Shown here one piece after another: positions 38,164 through 50,700 of a DNA stretch of 64,000 nucleotides. The translations under genes and the position numbers were made by a program. The DNA is from Piper betle (taxonomy: Eukaryota > Streptophyta > Magnoliopsida > Piperales > Piperaceae). Positions within the stretch are counted from its first letter, which is position 1. Each line of letters starts with the position of its first letter. Where the stretch lies: assembly GCA_033002965.1 (NCBI GenBank), contig JAURVB010006392.1, positions 45,401 to 109,400 of the forward strand. The letters are read 5' to 3'. The notes below the pieces were generated by a model. The model was not told the origin of the DNA. It did no database searches and saw only the letters and a program-made list of their open reading frames with translations.

Positions 38164-39234
38164 TAGAACAAGATGTTTCACACTATTTTTTGAAATCAAA
38201 GCATTATTAGATTATTTGTTGATCATAAATCATGTTTATCGATCCTTTTATGATGATTTATTAATCATTTTTGTTATTATTATTATAAAATAAATATTTC
38301 TTCCATAATTTTACTTCCCAATTTGATATGTGAATTTCTTTTAAGATCCGTTCTTAAAAGATTTATGATAATAATTTTCTCTTATACCTATGCATATACG
38401 TATGTTATGAATATACTAATTTAATATAAAATTGATCGAATTTTTGAATTGGATCGATTTTAGACCAATTTTTATAAGGTCTAAGTGGTTTTACTATGGT
38501 CTTTGTGACAATTATTAAACACATTTTAAATACTGGGTATGCTATATATACTGCTTTTAGGCAACCCTCTCGATAATTAAAAAATCTATTCGGAAGAACA
38601 CATAGACTACTTAAAATAAAAAACCTCATTATATACCACTTTTGGGCAGCACAATTAAGATTCAACAATTAAGAGATCTGTTCAAAGATCATGGGGACTA
38701 GTTGAAATAACAAACCTTCCTATTATATTGGGTATGAGAAATAGTTAAAGTTTTTTAATTGAGCAATTATGTTGGCAGGCCTCATCTAATTTTTTTTATC
38801 CCATTAAATTTTTCATGTCTATTATTTTGAATTTTATACTTCACTTGCTATTCTGAGAAGAGATTGTCTAGGTGACAATCACACAAAAATTGTTCGTAAT
38901 TACGACCGTTTTTGTAGCAATCTCTCCGATATTTAATTTTTGTTTTGTGACTTAAATTAAATGTTAGGCCTTCATCAACTTTCTTTTTTTCAAAATGTCA
39001 CATCAAAATTTTAACTCAACCATCTATTAGTTACATTTTTTTAATTAAATTTATATTCAAAAAAGTGGGAGACGAAATTATATAGTCAAAAATACATAAT
39101 GCAAATTTACAAATATCATCAATTCTAGATCCAAAATTTTATTTTGTGACAAGAATTGGAAAATAATGAACTTGAGAATGGAACCAATAACAAGTTTTAA
39201 ATAGTTTGTTACAAACAACACTTACACTTAGATG

Positions 39235-39425
39235 TGCTTTGTGTACATAATTTTATAAACTTTGTGCATATAAAATATTTTAATATGTAATTTATATGCA
39301 TATTTTTGTATACTTTGTGCATACTAATTAATAATGTACTTTGTATACGTTTTTTTGTACACTTTGTGTATAAAAATACTCAATGTACTTTGTGTACATA
39401 ATTTAGGAATATATTTAATGTACAC
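39235..39425 (+). repeat. Short degenerate repeats of TACTTTGTGTACAT type
   Basis: At least five variants of the word (GTACTTTGTGTACATAAT, TATACTTTGTGCATA and others) lie within 200 bp of the internal region of the non-coding element. Confidence 0.75.
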
Positions 39426-40607
39426 TAATTGATGTAGATGAGTAATGTTTGATGTTTGTAATAGTAAATTACTAATAATTCAATTCTAATAAAAAGTCTA
39501 AAGAAAATATACAATTTTTTTACATATGTTACACAAAATGACTCTTAATAAGCATAAGCTGAGTGAGAGTTCTTGGTTGGTAGATTACTTATTCATCTCA
39601 CCTAGAACTTAGTAGCTCAAATACAATTAAGATACAATTATTAAACATGTAGGTAAATAGACGATGATTGTGACTAGAGCTCAATGTTCAATTTTATGCT
39701 ATGCAATTAATTATTAATATCTTAATCGTTATTTATTACAAATTCTTTGTGTTAGTAAATTTTGTTATCCAAATAGGAGAGTTTTTTAAATACTTTTTGC
39801 TTGTCCTCAATCTTTTTCAAATGTATTAATGATTATTTTTTAATTAGATTAGCTCTGATACAATTATAATTGTGGATACTTGCAAAGATTATTTTTATAA
39901 TGATTATAAAGTTTGAGCAATGATTTGTTAGTATATATTTCAGTTACACCATATAGTCATGATCATCGTGAAATAATTGGCTAACAAAGGTATTATAGAA
40001 CCTTTATTAAACATGTATTTTGCTGTATGTTAAATTACTCGAATTATTCCTTTGCGTTAAATTTTTTTGAGTTTATAACTAGAACCAAGCTTCTGTTAGA
40101 TTAAATAATTTGACACCTATACCCTACTTTTGAGGGCAAAGCATTAAAATGACCATATTTATTGGTTAATTTACTAATTTAATTTGGTATTTAAACGATT
40201 TTGTATCATTATGAAGTATTTTGTTGCTTTTTTTTATTTTTTGGCATACGATTGAAAATATAATAAAAATCAAATATTTCTTGTATATGGTGTCAAACTA
40301 TTATTTTTTTCTAAATTAGTTTAGAGAAATAATATAAAAATAAGGATAATTATTTATCAATTAAAATATTCTATAAATTTTAGCAACTTTAGTTTGTCAT
40401 GGAATTAATAGTCAGAGATATAACAATTACATATAAACTACTGTGTACCCCTAACATGTGCAAAGTTTAAGTTTCCATATTTGGTTGTACTTGCCTATCG
40501 CACAACTTGCTTCTTGTATGAAAAACTCTTTTAAAACATTATCACGTATTTTCATGTGCGAGAGGGCAATTTGAGTTCGTAGCGCCCATGAGTTGATAAC
40601 GCACAAA

Positions 40608-41004
40608 TATTGGTGTATTTTTAGTGGAGACACCTATAAAAAGTGGACTCACCAAATTAGTTAAAAGATTAACTTTGACTTAGTTTCAAGTTAATCAAAT
40701 ATTATCTTCCAATATTTATTTTATCAATTAATTTAAAATAATGATAAAAAAACCTATAAATATTATATCATCCCCACAATGTAAAAAAAAGAAAGAATAA
40801 GAAATCATGAAGTTTCTAAGGAGAAGGATGAAATCAGACTTTTTCAAAAATCATGGTGTTTCCAAGGAGAAGGATGAAATCAAACTTTTTCCTAATGATC
40901 GAGTATTGACTTGCAAACATGGCGACTCTTATCCATCGATCCATTCCGGTGTAAGATAAATTTTTTATCTTATTTATATTTATTGTATATATTTAATTTC
41001 TTCA
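40608..41004 (+). repeat. 3' LTR of the non-coding element
   Basis: Starts TATTGGTGTATTTTTAG (TG changed to TA) and ends TTAATTTCTTCA. It carries an internal duplication of about 50 bp (AAATCATGRWGTTTCYAAGG, near 40803 and 40849) that the 5' LTR lacks. Confidence 0.9.
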
Positions 41005-41650
41005 ATATCATGAGATAGTTGCTTGATTTAAAAATATAAATATAGTAACTTCGTATTACAAAATGCAACAAAGAAACTCAAGGTGCTTCTCGAATGTCTG
41101 ACAATGCACAACGAAATTATAATGACTAATGCAAATAAAGGATTTTAACAATTCAGTCCACAGTGAAGAGCAACATAATAATAGCCAACAATGGCCATAT
41201 GAACATACCGGTTCCCACCTACTTACCTAAAAATCAAGTGCAGTGAGATTTTTGTTACGGTTAATTCTGGGCACACAAAGTCCTCACGACTCACGCTTAT
41301 GGTAATTCCATGAGATCGTTTTAGGGGAATATATTGTATTTGTGTAAGCCCCACTTGAACAAATCATTTAAGACTAACTTAGACTTAGTGTAATATTAAA
41401 GCTTTTCTTATTTATATTTTTGGATAAAAATTTCACCAATGTCATCAAGTTTTTAGCAATTTATTATGCAAATTGGTTAAGATAAGAGTTTGCATTTGAT
41501 TAAGTTAGAGGTGCAAAAATTGTCAAATGGTACTAATAAACACCATTGACGAAACCTTAATCATGTCACTTGAAGCAGATTTATAACCTTCATAGGCCCT
41601 TTTAGCTCATTTGCCTATAAAAAAAGAGACTTCGAAAATTTAAATGAAAA
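41005..41650. other. 3' flank of the TLC-like gene
   Basis: No coding sequence is found. The 3' untranslated region is expected in the part near 41650. I looked here for a further exon giving the hydrophobic, basic tail seen in relatives and did not find a convincing one. Confidence 0.4.
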
Positions 41651-41782
41651 TCATGAAAGCCATACCGGTAATGCATAGAAACAAGCAGCAAATTCTTTTT
41701 CGTCAAGGTTGGTAAAAAGTAATTTGTAAATTCCTGCAGCAGTTGCATCACCAAGTCTCTGAACAATAACATCTATGCATAC
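41651..41782 (-). CDS. TLC-like gene exon 12 (last exon seen)
   Basis: After acceptor TGGTGCAG it reads VCIDVIVQRLGDATAAGIYK and on to FYALPVWLS and TGA (41651-41653). A donor GTATGG at 41665 directly after LP could instead splice to a further exon, since relatives carry a longer hydrophobic and basic tail here. Confidence 0.85.
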   Translation of the reverse strand, partial: VCIDVIVQRLGDATAAGIYKLLFTNLDEKEFAACFYALPVWLS

Positions 41783-44700
41783 CTGCACCAACAATTTGTT
41801 TTTAGACAGACTGCAAACAGAGCTGCTTGACACACAAACCAAGTTTAAAGGTGTGACATTGCTATTTATAATCCAATCAGTTACCGTACATCACACCAAG
41901 GGCGATCAAGCATGAACATGACCTAATCACTGTTTACAATCTCACCAGTTCTGGTTGAAACTCTCAGAGGTGGCGATATATAAAGTCCCACTCAAGTGCC
42001 GAGAATCGAGAAATTATATACCACAAAATTTAATTATGGAATTTTTAATTACAAAATATCTCAAAGCCAATCATTTTCTACTAATATATATGATGCAAGC
42101 AATAAAAAAACTTAGATAAAACAGTAAAGACAAATAAAGTTCAAGTTCTTATTTTTGGAGAAGAGATGATCGACAGAGTCTAGAATATTTATAGACTAAA
42201 GTAATGTAACCTTTTAAGGAATAACTTCATGCTTAATATAAGAAAAAACTTTTAATACAGGCCAGTGACTTCTAGCACAAGAAATAGCTTACGTAATGGT
42301 CCATCTGAGAACCTGTCATGGAAGCACATTGTTGTGTGGCTCGCTTGTTTGTCCATGCAAAGGATTGTGTGATGACTAGATTTTTCATTTACTTTTATGA
42401 AAATTTAATGAGTTAATGTAAGTTTTGTTATGACTTATTTAAGTAGAACTAGATTGATTAATTAGTGATTAGTATTTTATTTCGTTAAAGAAATCCTATT
42501 AAATAATATAGAGAAAGGAGGTGGAAATTAAAATAACTACAAAAACCTTTCGGCAAACAGCCAAAAGGGGAGCTATAGAAAACTTAAGGGAGAAGTAACT
42601 TTGGAATATTCTACATAACTTCTAAATGAAGTAGTCTACATGGAAATTTTAATTAGCTTGAAGAGGCAGCAAATCCTAAGTAGTTGGCGAAATCTAATTA
42701 GTTAATAGAGGCGGTGAATTATAATCAATTAGAAAGGTGTGAAATTACTAAACTAGCCTTTCCAAAAAGTTCTAAATAACTAACGGATGAAACATGTGAC
42801 TATAAATAGGGTTGGGGAAGATGGAAGAAGGGAACCTAGAAGAGGCAAGGGGAGGATAAGAAGTAGCTAGTTGGAGTCATATTTGGTCAAGAGAGAAATA
42901 AGAACCTAACTTTCTTAATTACACACAGATTTTCAAATGGCAAGATGCTTCCCTCTCTTAGTAGTTTAACTAATGAATTACAATTGATCTTCAAAATAAT
43001 AAATATATTTTTTTACCAATGAGTTATATCAGATTTTTCTCTTTTATGTTCTATCCACTATTGACGCCATTTATGAATTGTTTTATCCCTTGATTTCATG
43101 AAATACTTGCAATGATTCAATAATACCTATGTTTTGAAAAGATGCTTCGATGAGTTACTTGATATTGAAGTTTTATGATTATAGATCTTAAAGATTTTAC
43201 TAACTTCTTACGATTCCTGAGTTAGTATAATGAATATCATACGATATGCCTCACTCCATGGATTTGACACCGAGTGATGAAAGACGGGTTATGATTTATG
43301 TTCTGAGGTCATATACAATTACGACTACGAACTATAATATCCGATTTCTGGATGATGGAACCCGAGCACTTGGAACGAGAATAACTCATAAATCACTTCT
43401 ACTTGCACTGTCCTATTGATAGAACTCATCAAGTATGGTTAATCATTTATTGATTGGCTGATTGATTCCCATTCTCGATGTAACAAAACTCATGGGTGCA
43501 CCACTCTGGTATTCAGCAGAGAACCTCTATGGTTGATCTTATGATTAAACTATTCATAATCCATGATTCATTGAAACCTTTTAATGCCCATGATTTACAA
43601 AATTTTCCAATTGAGTGTGCTTTATATGGGATATATCCTATATGTTATGAATATTGTATATTCTTAATGAATATTTTCTTAAATACTCACCCACTCATTC
43701 TGCAGATAATCAATCACAAGAGTAGACGACTCATATGGATATTAGTTTATGATTATGTTTAAAGGTGTAGTTATCTTTTTTATAATAGTATGTAATAACA
43801 AATAATCATGTACTTTTGGATATCATATAAACCTTTTTGGTTGTGAACCTAAATAATTGTAATAGATATGATGACTATTATGAAGTTTACTTTATTACAA
43901 ATTTAGCATTCTATCCGGATAAAATAATGTTGAAAAAAATGGCATACTTCTACCAATGAATAATAAGCAAACAAGAATTTTCACATCTCAAAAAATTGGG
44001 GCGTGACAGATTGACACATCAAGTCTTAGAATTCCTTTCCCACAAAGAATTTTCTCTTTAACACCTCTCTCAATTACCCTTAAAGTCTAATCATGATCAC
44101 ATTACCCCATACACAGTCACTATCATGGATTAGCCTGATGACGATTACACATGTCAAGAGTGTTTATTATGGGCTCTTGGGCTAGGCCCATAAGCTGAAG
44201 TGAAAAATTTCAATGACAAAATTTCCTAAAGATGGATAGACTGGGAGACCCTCAAAATTTATCCCCCATCTAATACATACTGGATTAAAATATAATACAT
44301 TAATGGGAATGAACCGTAAATTTTTTATTTGATTAAAGGGAAAACTTAGACTCATTTATTTTACTTGGTTTGGGTTGCTATAGTTGATATTAGGATCGAC
44401 GGGAGACCATATTGATTGTGGGTTGGGTTGTATTATTGCCATGGGCTAGGCCCATGGACCGAAGAAAGAAATTCCAAGGACTAAATTTCCTAAAGGTGGA
44501 CGGATTGTATGATCTCGTAAATTTAATCTCACATTCAATACCTATAAAGGTAAGATCTAATAAATTAGTGGAGTGTGTGTATAATCTTTAGCTTAGGTTA
44601 ACTATTTTGGAGGGTTGATTTAAGTCTGTCAATTGTACATAGGGGTCATTGCAGTTCTAACCTTATCAAGATATATTACAAGGGGACAAAATATGCCCAT

Positions 44701-47700
44701 CATATTTTTTGGTAAACGATGGCTCCATGTTTGTCCGTGTGCTAAATCATAAGGTATGTTAGGGATAAAAGATATACCAAATGGCTCCCTTTCCTAACAT
44801 TTTGAGAATTTATGATAAGTTAAGCCACCAAAATTTACAACAATTATAAAGATAACAGCCATAATTAAGTAATAATTGTCTTCTTGTCCTCTTCTATCAT
44901 TTTTTTCTTCCACCTAGTCTCAAACCGTTGAGAACATGGATCCTAATAACTATCCATGTCATTAAAAGTATTGAAAATTGGATGTGCACTTTCTTACACC
45001 AACGCCCCTTCAACTGGATTTGGGACTAGGATGCACAATGATTGGAGAGGAGTTAAATAAGCTATAAAAGTGTTATTTCAAAATTTTCAAATTTTTAAAA
45101 TGAACATTATAAAGAAACTCTGCTCATCATAATGATGATAGAATATCATTAATACCTTTGCTTTATACTTCTCATCCTGAGAAACAACAGTGAATAGAAG
45201 TTCCCTTCCAGGACGTGCTACTACATATGTGACAACCTTGGCATCAGAAACATTGAAACAGTCATATTTTAATATATTAAACTCATAAAGGCTGATTAGC
45301 AGTTCCCATAAATTTAACCAAATTTTATATGAACCTTTCTAAAGATCTCAGAGACAGCTACCATCATCCAAGTGGGCCAAATAGATAGAGCAATCATATT
45401 AAAGAACGCAACAACTGGAGCAGAGCATAATGCAATAGTAATCCCAACTGCAGTAAGAATCCAGCCCTGAATTAGATTGAAACAAAAAAAAAACCCCATT
45501 AAAATTAATTAAAAAATAAACTTTCCACATTGAAGCACATGAAAAAATAAATAATAATTCCACCAATGATGGCAATCAATTACTTAATCTCTTGTATTTT
45601 TGGTTTCAAGATTGCATAAGGTTGGTATCAAAAAAGACATCAAATGGTCAAAACTTTGTTATTTACCTTTACATGGATCTTAGTTGATGTCTCAAGCCAT
45701 CTTTGGATTAAATGGAAGAACAGTAAAATAAATGTGCTTTTGATTCAACAACTCAATCAATGTAACATCTACCAAAAGACAAAAGGCAAAAATATCTTAC
45801 CGTCAAAGTCAATTGCCCTATAAGAATGAAGAAAGCTATCAAGCTATTGATCTCAGCAAACAACTTCCTTCTTTCGAGTGGACTAACAACAGTCATGGCT
45901 ATTACATTTACTTTCTGCCAAACCAAATAACTGCTTCAAATTAAATATAAAACTAAGTATGAAAGAAAGATACTATATTATGAAATGAGGAATAGATCAT
46001 GCTAAATGGATTATATACATAAAATGGAAAAAACACTCCCAAAACTCAGACATGAGCAAACAAATGTCTAAGAAATAAATATGGCTACAATGAAAATCAT
46101 AATTGATAATAGGATGCCAGATATGTGTGCACAAGTTTGTAGTAGAACTAAAAGGAATAGCCCCCAAATGATACACTTCATAAGAGATGGATTTGGGTCT
46201 ATTAATCAGACATACATAAAGAGTCAGATTTATCGAAAAGAAACCCTAAGATGCTTGAAGAATATTCAAATGCATATTAATTATTGATGAAAATGGCCAG
46301 ATGAAGGTCAAAAGGAACATTATATGTAATGACGCAAAAAATGAAGAAAGAAAGTTTATGATTTGGTTGTCAAATGCATACAGCCAAATGGAATGGCAAC
46401 CTAAGACAGAGAATTATGACAAAATATGAAAAAACAATAGAAAAATTACAATTTTATTGATCTATAAGCATTTGAAAAATTAATAACAAATAAGTAAAGC
46501 CATAAGATATAACTAATGAAAAAAAGATTTACAAAGCCAAGTAGTAAAATTATTGAACTTGGAAGATACAGTCATGCGAAAAATCCCTTCCAAGAAGAAG
46601 TTAGTTACAAAAAAAAGAGAGGTGGAAGGCCAATGTAGTTTGCAAAAGAGCCTTTATATTTACCTGAAAGTAAAAGAAGGATGAAACAACTGCACTCAGC
46701 CAAAGAAACAAAGATACACATATAAGGTATGATGATGAAAGTACAAGCACCAGCCCTTCAAGCACCATGCACAACCTGGACTTTGCATAGGATGACTCTG
46801 GGCATGAACCAGCAATTGCTGATCTTGTCTGGCCATTAATTATCACCTGCTGATGACTTTTCTATGACAGAAAACAGAGTTAAAATCAGATGTTTCTGTT
46901 TCTCATGAAGACAGCCATCTACTCTTATGGAGATTGTCAATTACAAGGACCAGTGCTGATGAAATGATTAAAATGTTGGTGTTAACAATGTCAATGACAA
47001 TCATAGCATATAGTTTCCTTTCAAAAAAGAATAAAAGATCATGCTTTCATAAGTCCCAGGCTGCAAACAGATCCACAAAGATTATTTTTTCATGTCTCAC
47101 CAAAATTACAAGGGCTTCTACAAACTTGTGAATGAGAGGTGGCATTTGACTAAAGAGCTGGAGTGAGGAGAACAAAAAGGTAGACAGGTTTGCTTGAAAA
47201 CCATTCCTACTTATCCTGCCAGCCTTCCAATTACAAAATAATTTATTAGTGACTTATGCATATGATGAGTAATTTTATTTACTTCACAATCTAGTTTCTA
47301 CAATCTCTCCAAGATGTCCTTGAACAGCCTGAGCAAGATCTGATACTTGCAAAAGAATATCATGATTATAATTAAAATTAACTACGATATCGTAGATATT
47401 CAGTATAATTTTTTCTGACAATAATGAACAAAGGTCATAGTCTATATGTCACCTGAAAAAACAATAGCCTGAGAGTGAGAATCCAAAGTAAAACAAACCA
47501 AAGAGACCAAATAAAAATTAAAATATTCGGAGTATTCTTTTAACTTGATTTCCTCAGAATAGAACCATCATTAAGTGTTAACTTGGCAATTATTTTCAAT
47601 TTAACTTTATATGATATCTTTATTTTCTATAGTATTAGCCACAAGATATGGATGGACCATATGTTTTCTCGTTCATGACATCTAACATGATATAAGAATG

Positions 47701-50700
47701 GTTCAGATCTAAGCCTGATGCTGCAGTGCCACTATGCCTGTTGTGCTTCCCATCTGCTTTTGTCATTGTTCTTGTTCTCCGTTTTGCTTACTAGCATCTG
47801 CTGTCATTCATTGAGTGGACACTCAACCCATTGTTCTGGTCAAGGCTTCCTTATTTTATCACAGATTATTACAATTTTGGTTCTGCAATGTTTTTGGTTG
47901 ACTACAGCCAGTTATCCTGTTAGTTCCAGGTAGTTGTCAGGAATCTCCCAGCCTATTACTTCTAATTATGTTGACTTCTGTCCTATTGTGATCTTTGCTA
48001 ATTCTTAACCATCTTTCTTCATATTTGTACTTCATATAACCTATCCAGCACATTAGTTGTCCCTGATCATATATAGCTCATAGATGAAATAGAAGGTGGA
48101 AAAGACTTAAAGTTGCTCGTTGTAGCACCCCAATTCCAGTTCGGACAAGAACCAAGTTGAACTGTTAACATCATGGAAACCATATTTTGACCAACTAACA
48201 TGAAATGCTTTAGGTGTCATGAGACGAAAGGTCTGAGTTGGCTAACTTCTAATGCATAGCACAAGAAAGCTCACAACAACCAAACACATGAAATGCAAGG
48301 CAATGCTCAAACAAGTCTAAGGGAAAGGCTTCATGTCATAAAGGTGCAACCTAACAGTACTCCGTTTACAAAGGGCCCTAGGGCATAGAGAAAATCAGGT
48401 GAAGTATCCCCTATAAATGGATTTATAGAAACAACCACAAAAGGAATTCAACCAAACAATAATTTCACAAAGGGACTCAGGGGCATTACTTCTCCAAACC
48501 CCACCGCAGGCACACCACATCACCTGCACAGACATAACAACAATACAAATTTGTGTGCCCCAAGTTGCATAAATCAACAAACAAAATAATCTTGTGGTCC
48601 CTCCTCCTTCAAAATGTTTAGTATTATTTAAGTCAAGTGTTCTTTGCAAACAAAACCAAACATGCAAGCCATAGAAATTGGGGAAAACTAAACTAAGCCA
48701 ATCCAATGAAATTAAACCATCTAGATAGCAATAAGCATCTATAAACAACAACAAAATCATATCAAAAACATCAATCAGCCCATGCATATCCTATATCATC
48801 TACGTGCAACAGAAGAAAAGGAAAAAAGGGAAACCTGTCAACCCAGGGAGGATGAAGGAGGGCTTTGGAGGGCTGATTTGGGTGTGGAGGAGGGAGAAGG
48901 ATGGAGGAAGGCTGGAGAAGAAGAATATAGGTGAAGGGAGTGGAGTACGGTGGGGAGGGGGTGGGGGGAAGAAAACAAAGTGGGGCGATAGGGGAGATAA
49001 AAGGGGGCAATGTTCCTTTTTCTTTTGGAATTTTGCCTTGAATCATTTTGGAATTTACTATAAGAATCAAGGTAATAAAAATAGGTACAAAAATACGACT
49101 AAAGGGAATAAAAAAGGTACATAAATGCAAGAGACGCGCGAACACCCTATGCTTTCACCCCCAACCCCCCTACCCCCTACCCCTACTCCACTCCCTTCAC
49201 TTCCATTCTTCTTCTCCAGCCTTCCTCCATCCACCTTCCTCCACACCCAAATCCGCCCTCCAAAGCCCTCCTCCATTCTCCTTGGGTTGAAAGGCATCCC
49301 CATTTTCTCCTTTTCTTTTGTTTGTAGATGATTTAGGACATGCATGGGCACATGGGCTGATTGGTGTTTTCTTTATGATTTTGTTGTTATTTCTAGATTT
49401 TTATTGTTATCTGGATGGTTTAATTTCATTGGATTGACTTAGTTTAATTTCCCCAATTTTAAAGTCCTTTTGTGAAATTATTGTTTTGTTGAATTGTTTG
49501 TGATTGTTAGCCTTTTAGAACAGGTTATTACTCCCAAGTTAGAAAGGATACTTTGCCAGATTTTCTTTGTGCCTTAGTGTCCTCTATAAATAGACTACAC
49601 TCATGTTGCTCCTTTATCGCATGAAGCCTTTCCCTTATTTTGTTTTGAGTATTTCATCACATTTCATGTGTTAGGTTATTGTAAGCATTTTTTGCTGCAA
49701 ATTTGAGGTCAGGCCACTCAAGCCTTTTGTCTAATGACACCTTGAATGGTTAGGTCCAAGATGAAGTTAGCATTTCATGTTAGTTGGTCAAAATATGGCT
49801 TCCATGATGTAAACACTTCCACCTAGTTCTGGTCCGAACCAGAATTGGGGTGTTACACTTGATTTGTCCTTCTCTTGAGTACACTTTGGGCATTGTAGTG
49901 AAAAAATCACCTTGGGTGATATAGCAATGTTTTCCAACAAAATATAATATGCCCAACCAGGTGGGAGATAGCACATACACATAAATCACATTTTCAAGGC
50001 TTCGGTTACTAGTTCAATTTTTCTAAATTAAATCAGTCCCCACTAAACAACTAAAAATTTCCACATAGATGACTAGTGAATGTGACATAAGAGTATAGAT
50101 TTTGGCACTATGTACCTTTGAGTAAAACATAAACAAATTGCATGTTATTTTTCACATATTATATGGCCTCCATATTTAAAATTTTTTTAGCAAAGATTAG
50201 CATTATGATTTAATTTTGGACAAGGTAAAAACAACAATGTAGTTATTTGAAAAATAATCTATATCATATGGAGTAAGAACTAAAAACTTAAGATAATAGC
50301 TGTTGAGAATATAGTCTCACATTCATTATGGATACAAACTGGAATTTTTATAAATACTCAAATTGTTGGTTGTCTAAGTGGCTAGCTAATTTTAGATAAG
50401 GCCTAAATCCTTTGATGGTATCAAAGTCACTAACTCATGGGCTCATTCACCCTCATTGTGTTAAAGTAAAAAATTGAAAGAGGCAAGAAGGCCCAAGAGT
50501 CAGCCCAAAAGAGGCAAGAGAGCTCCAAAGGCAGCCCAAAAGAGGCAAAAAGTGCAACAAATTTGATCGTGTGCTAAGTGCTTAACCACATTGCAAATAC
50601 GGAGGAGTGTCAAAATAACCCACATCTATCAAGTGGGCTTGCTCACCTCCATCATGCTGAAGTGTGTGTTTGTGTGTGTCTACATATATATATAGGGAAA

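Larger units (their letters stand above)
37735..41004 (+). mobile_element. Non-coding LTR retrotransposon (LARD-like)
   Basis: Two direct LTRs (37735-38147 and 40608-41004) enclose 2.46 kb with no open frame resembling gag or pol. The first LTR is followed at once by TGGTATCAGAGCCGC, a primer-binding site for initiator tRNA-Met. The flanks ATATA (37730-37734) and ATATC (41005-41009) differ by one base, fitting a 5-bp target duplication. Lacking proteins, it must have moved with enzymes from another element. LTR divergence is visible by eye, so the insertion is old. Confidence 0.88.

Noticed and set aside
47674..47697. LTR end and primer-binding-like text
   Set aside because: TGATATAAGA is a poor match to TGGTATCAGA and no partner LTR was found.
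48395..49351. Open frames of 94-130 residues on both strands
   Set aside because: They mirror each other because the two arms of the palindrome are inverted copies; the sequence is LTR-derived.
48116..49862. Target-site duplication of the palindrome
   Set aside because: The flanks CTCGT and CTTGA agree in only three of five bases, so I do not claim one.
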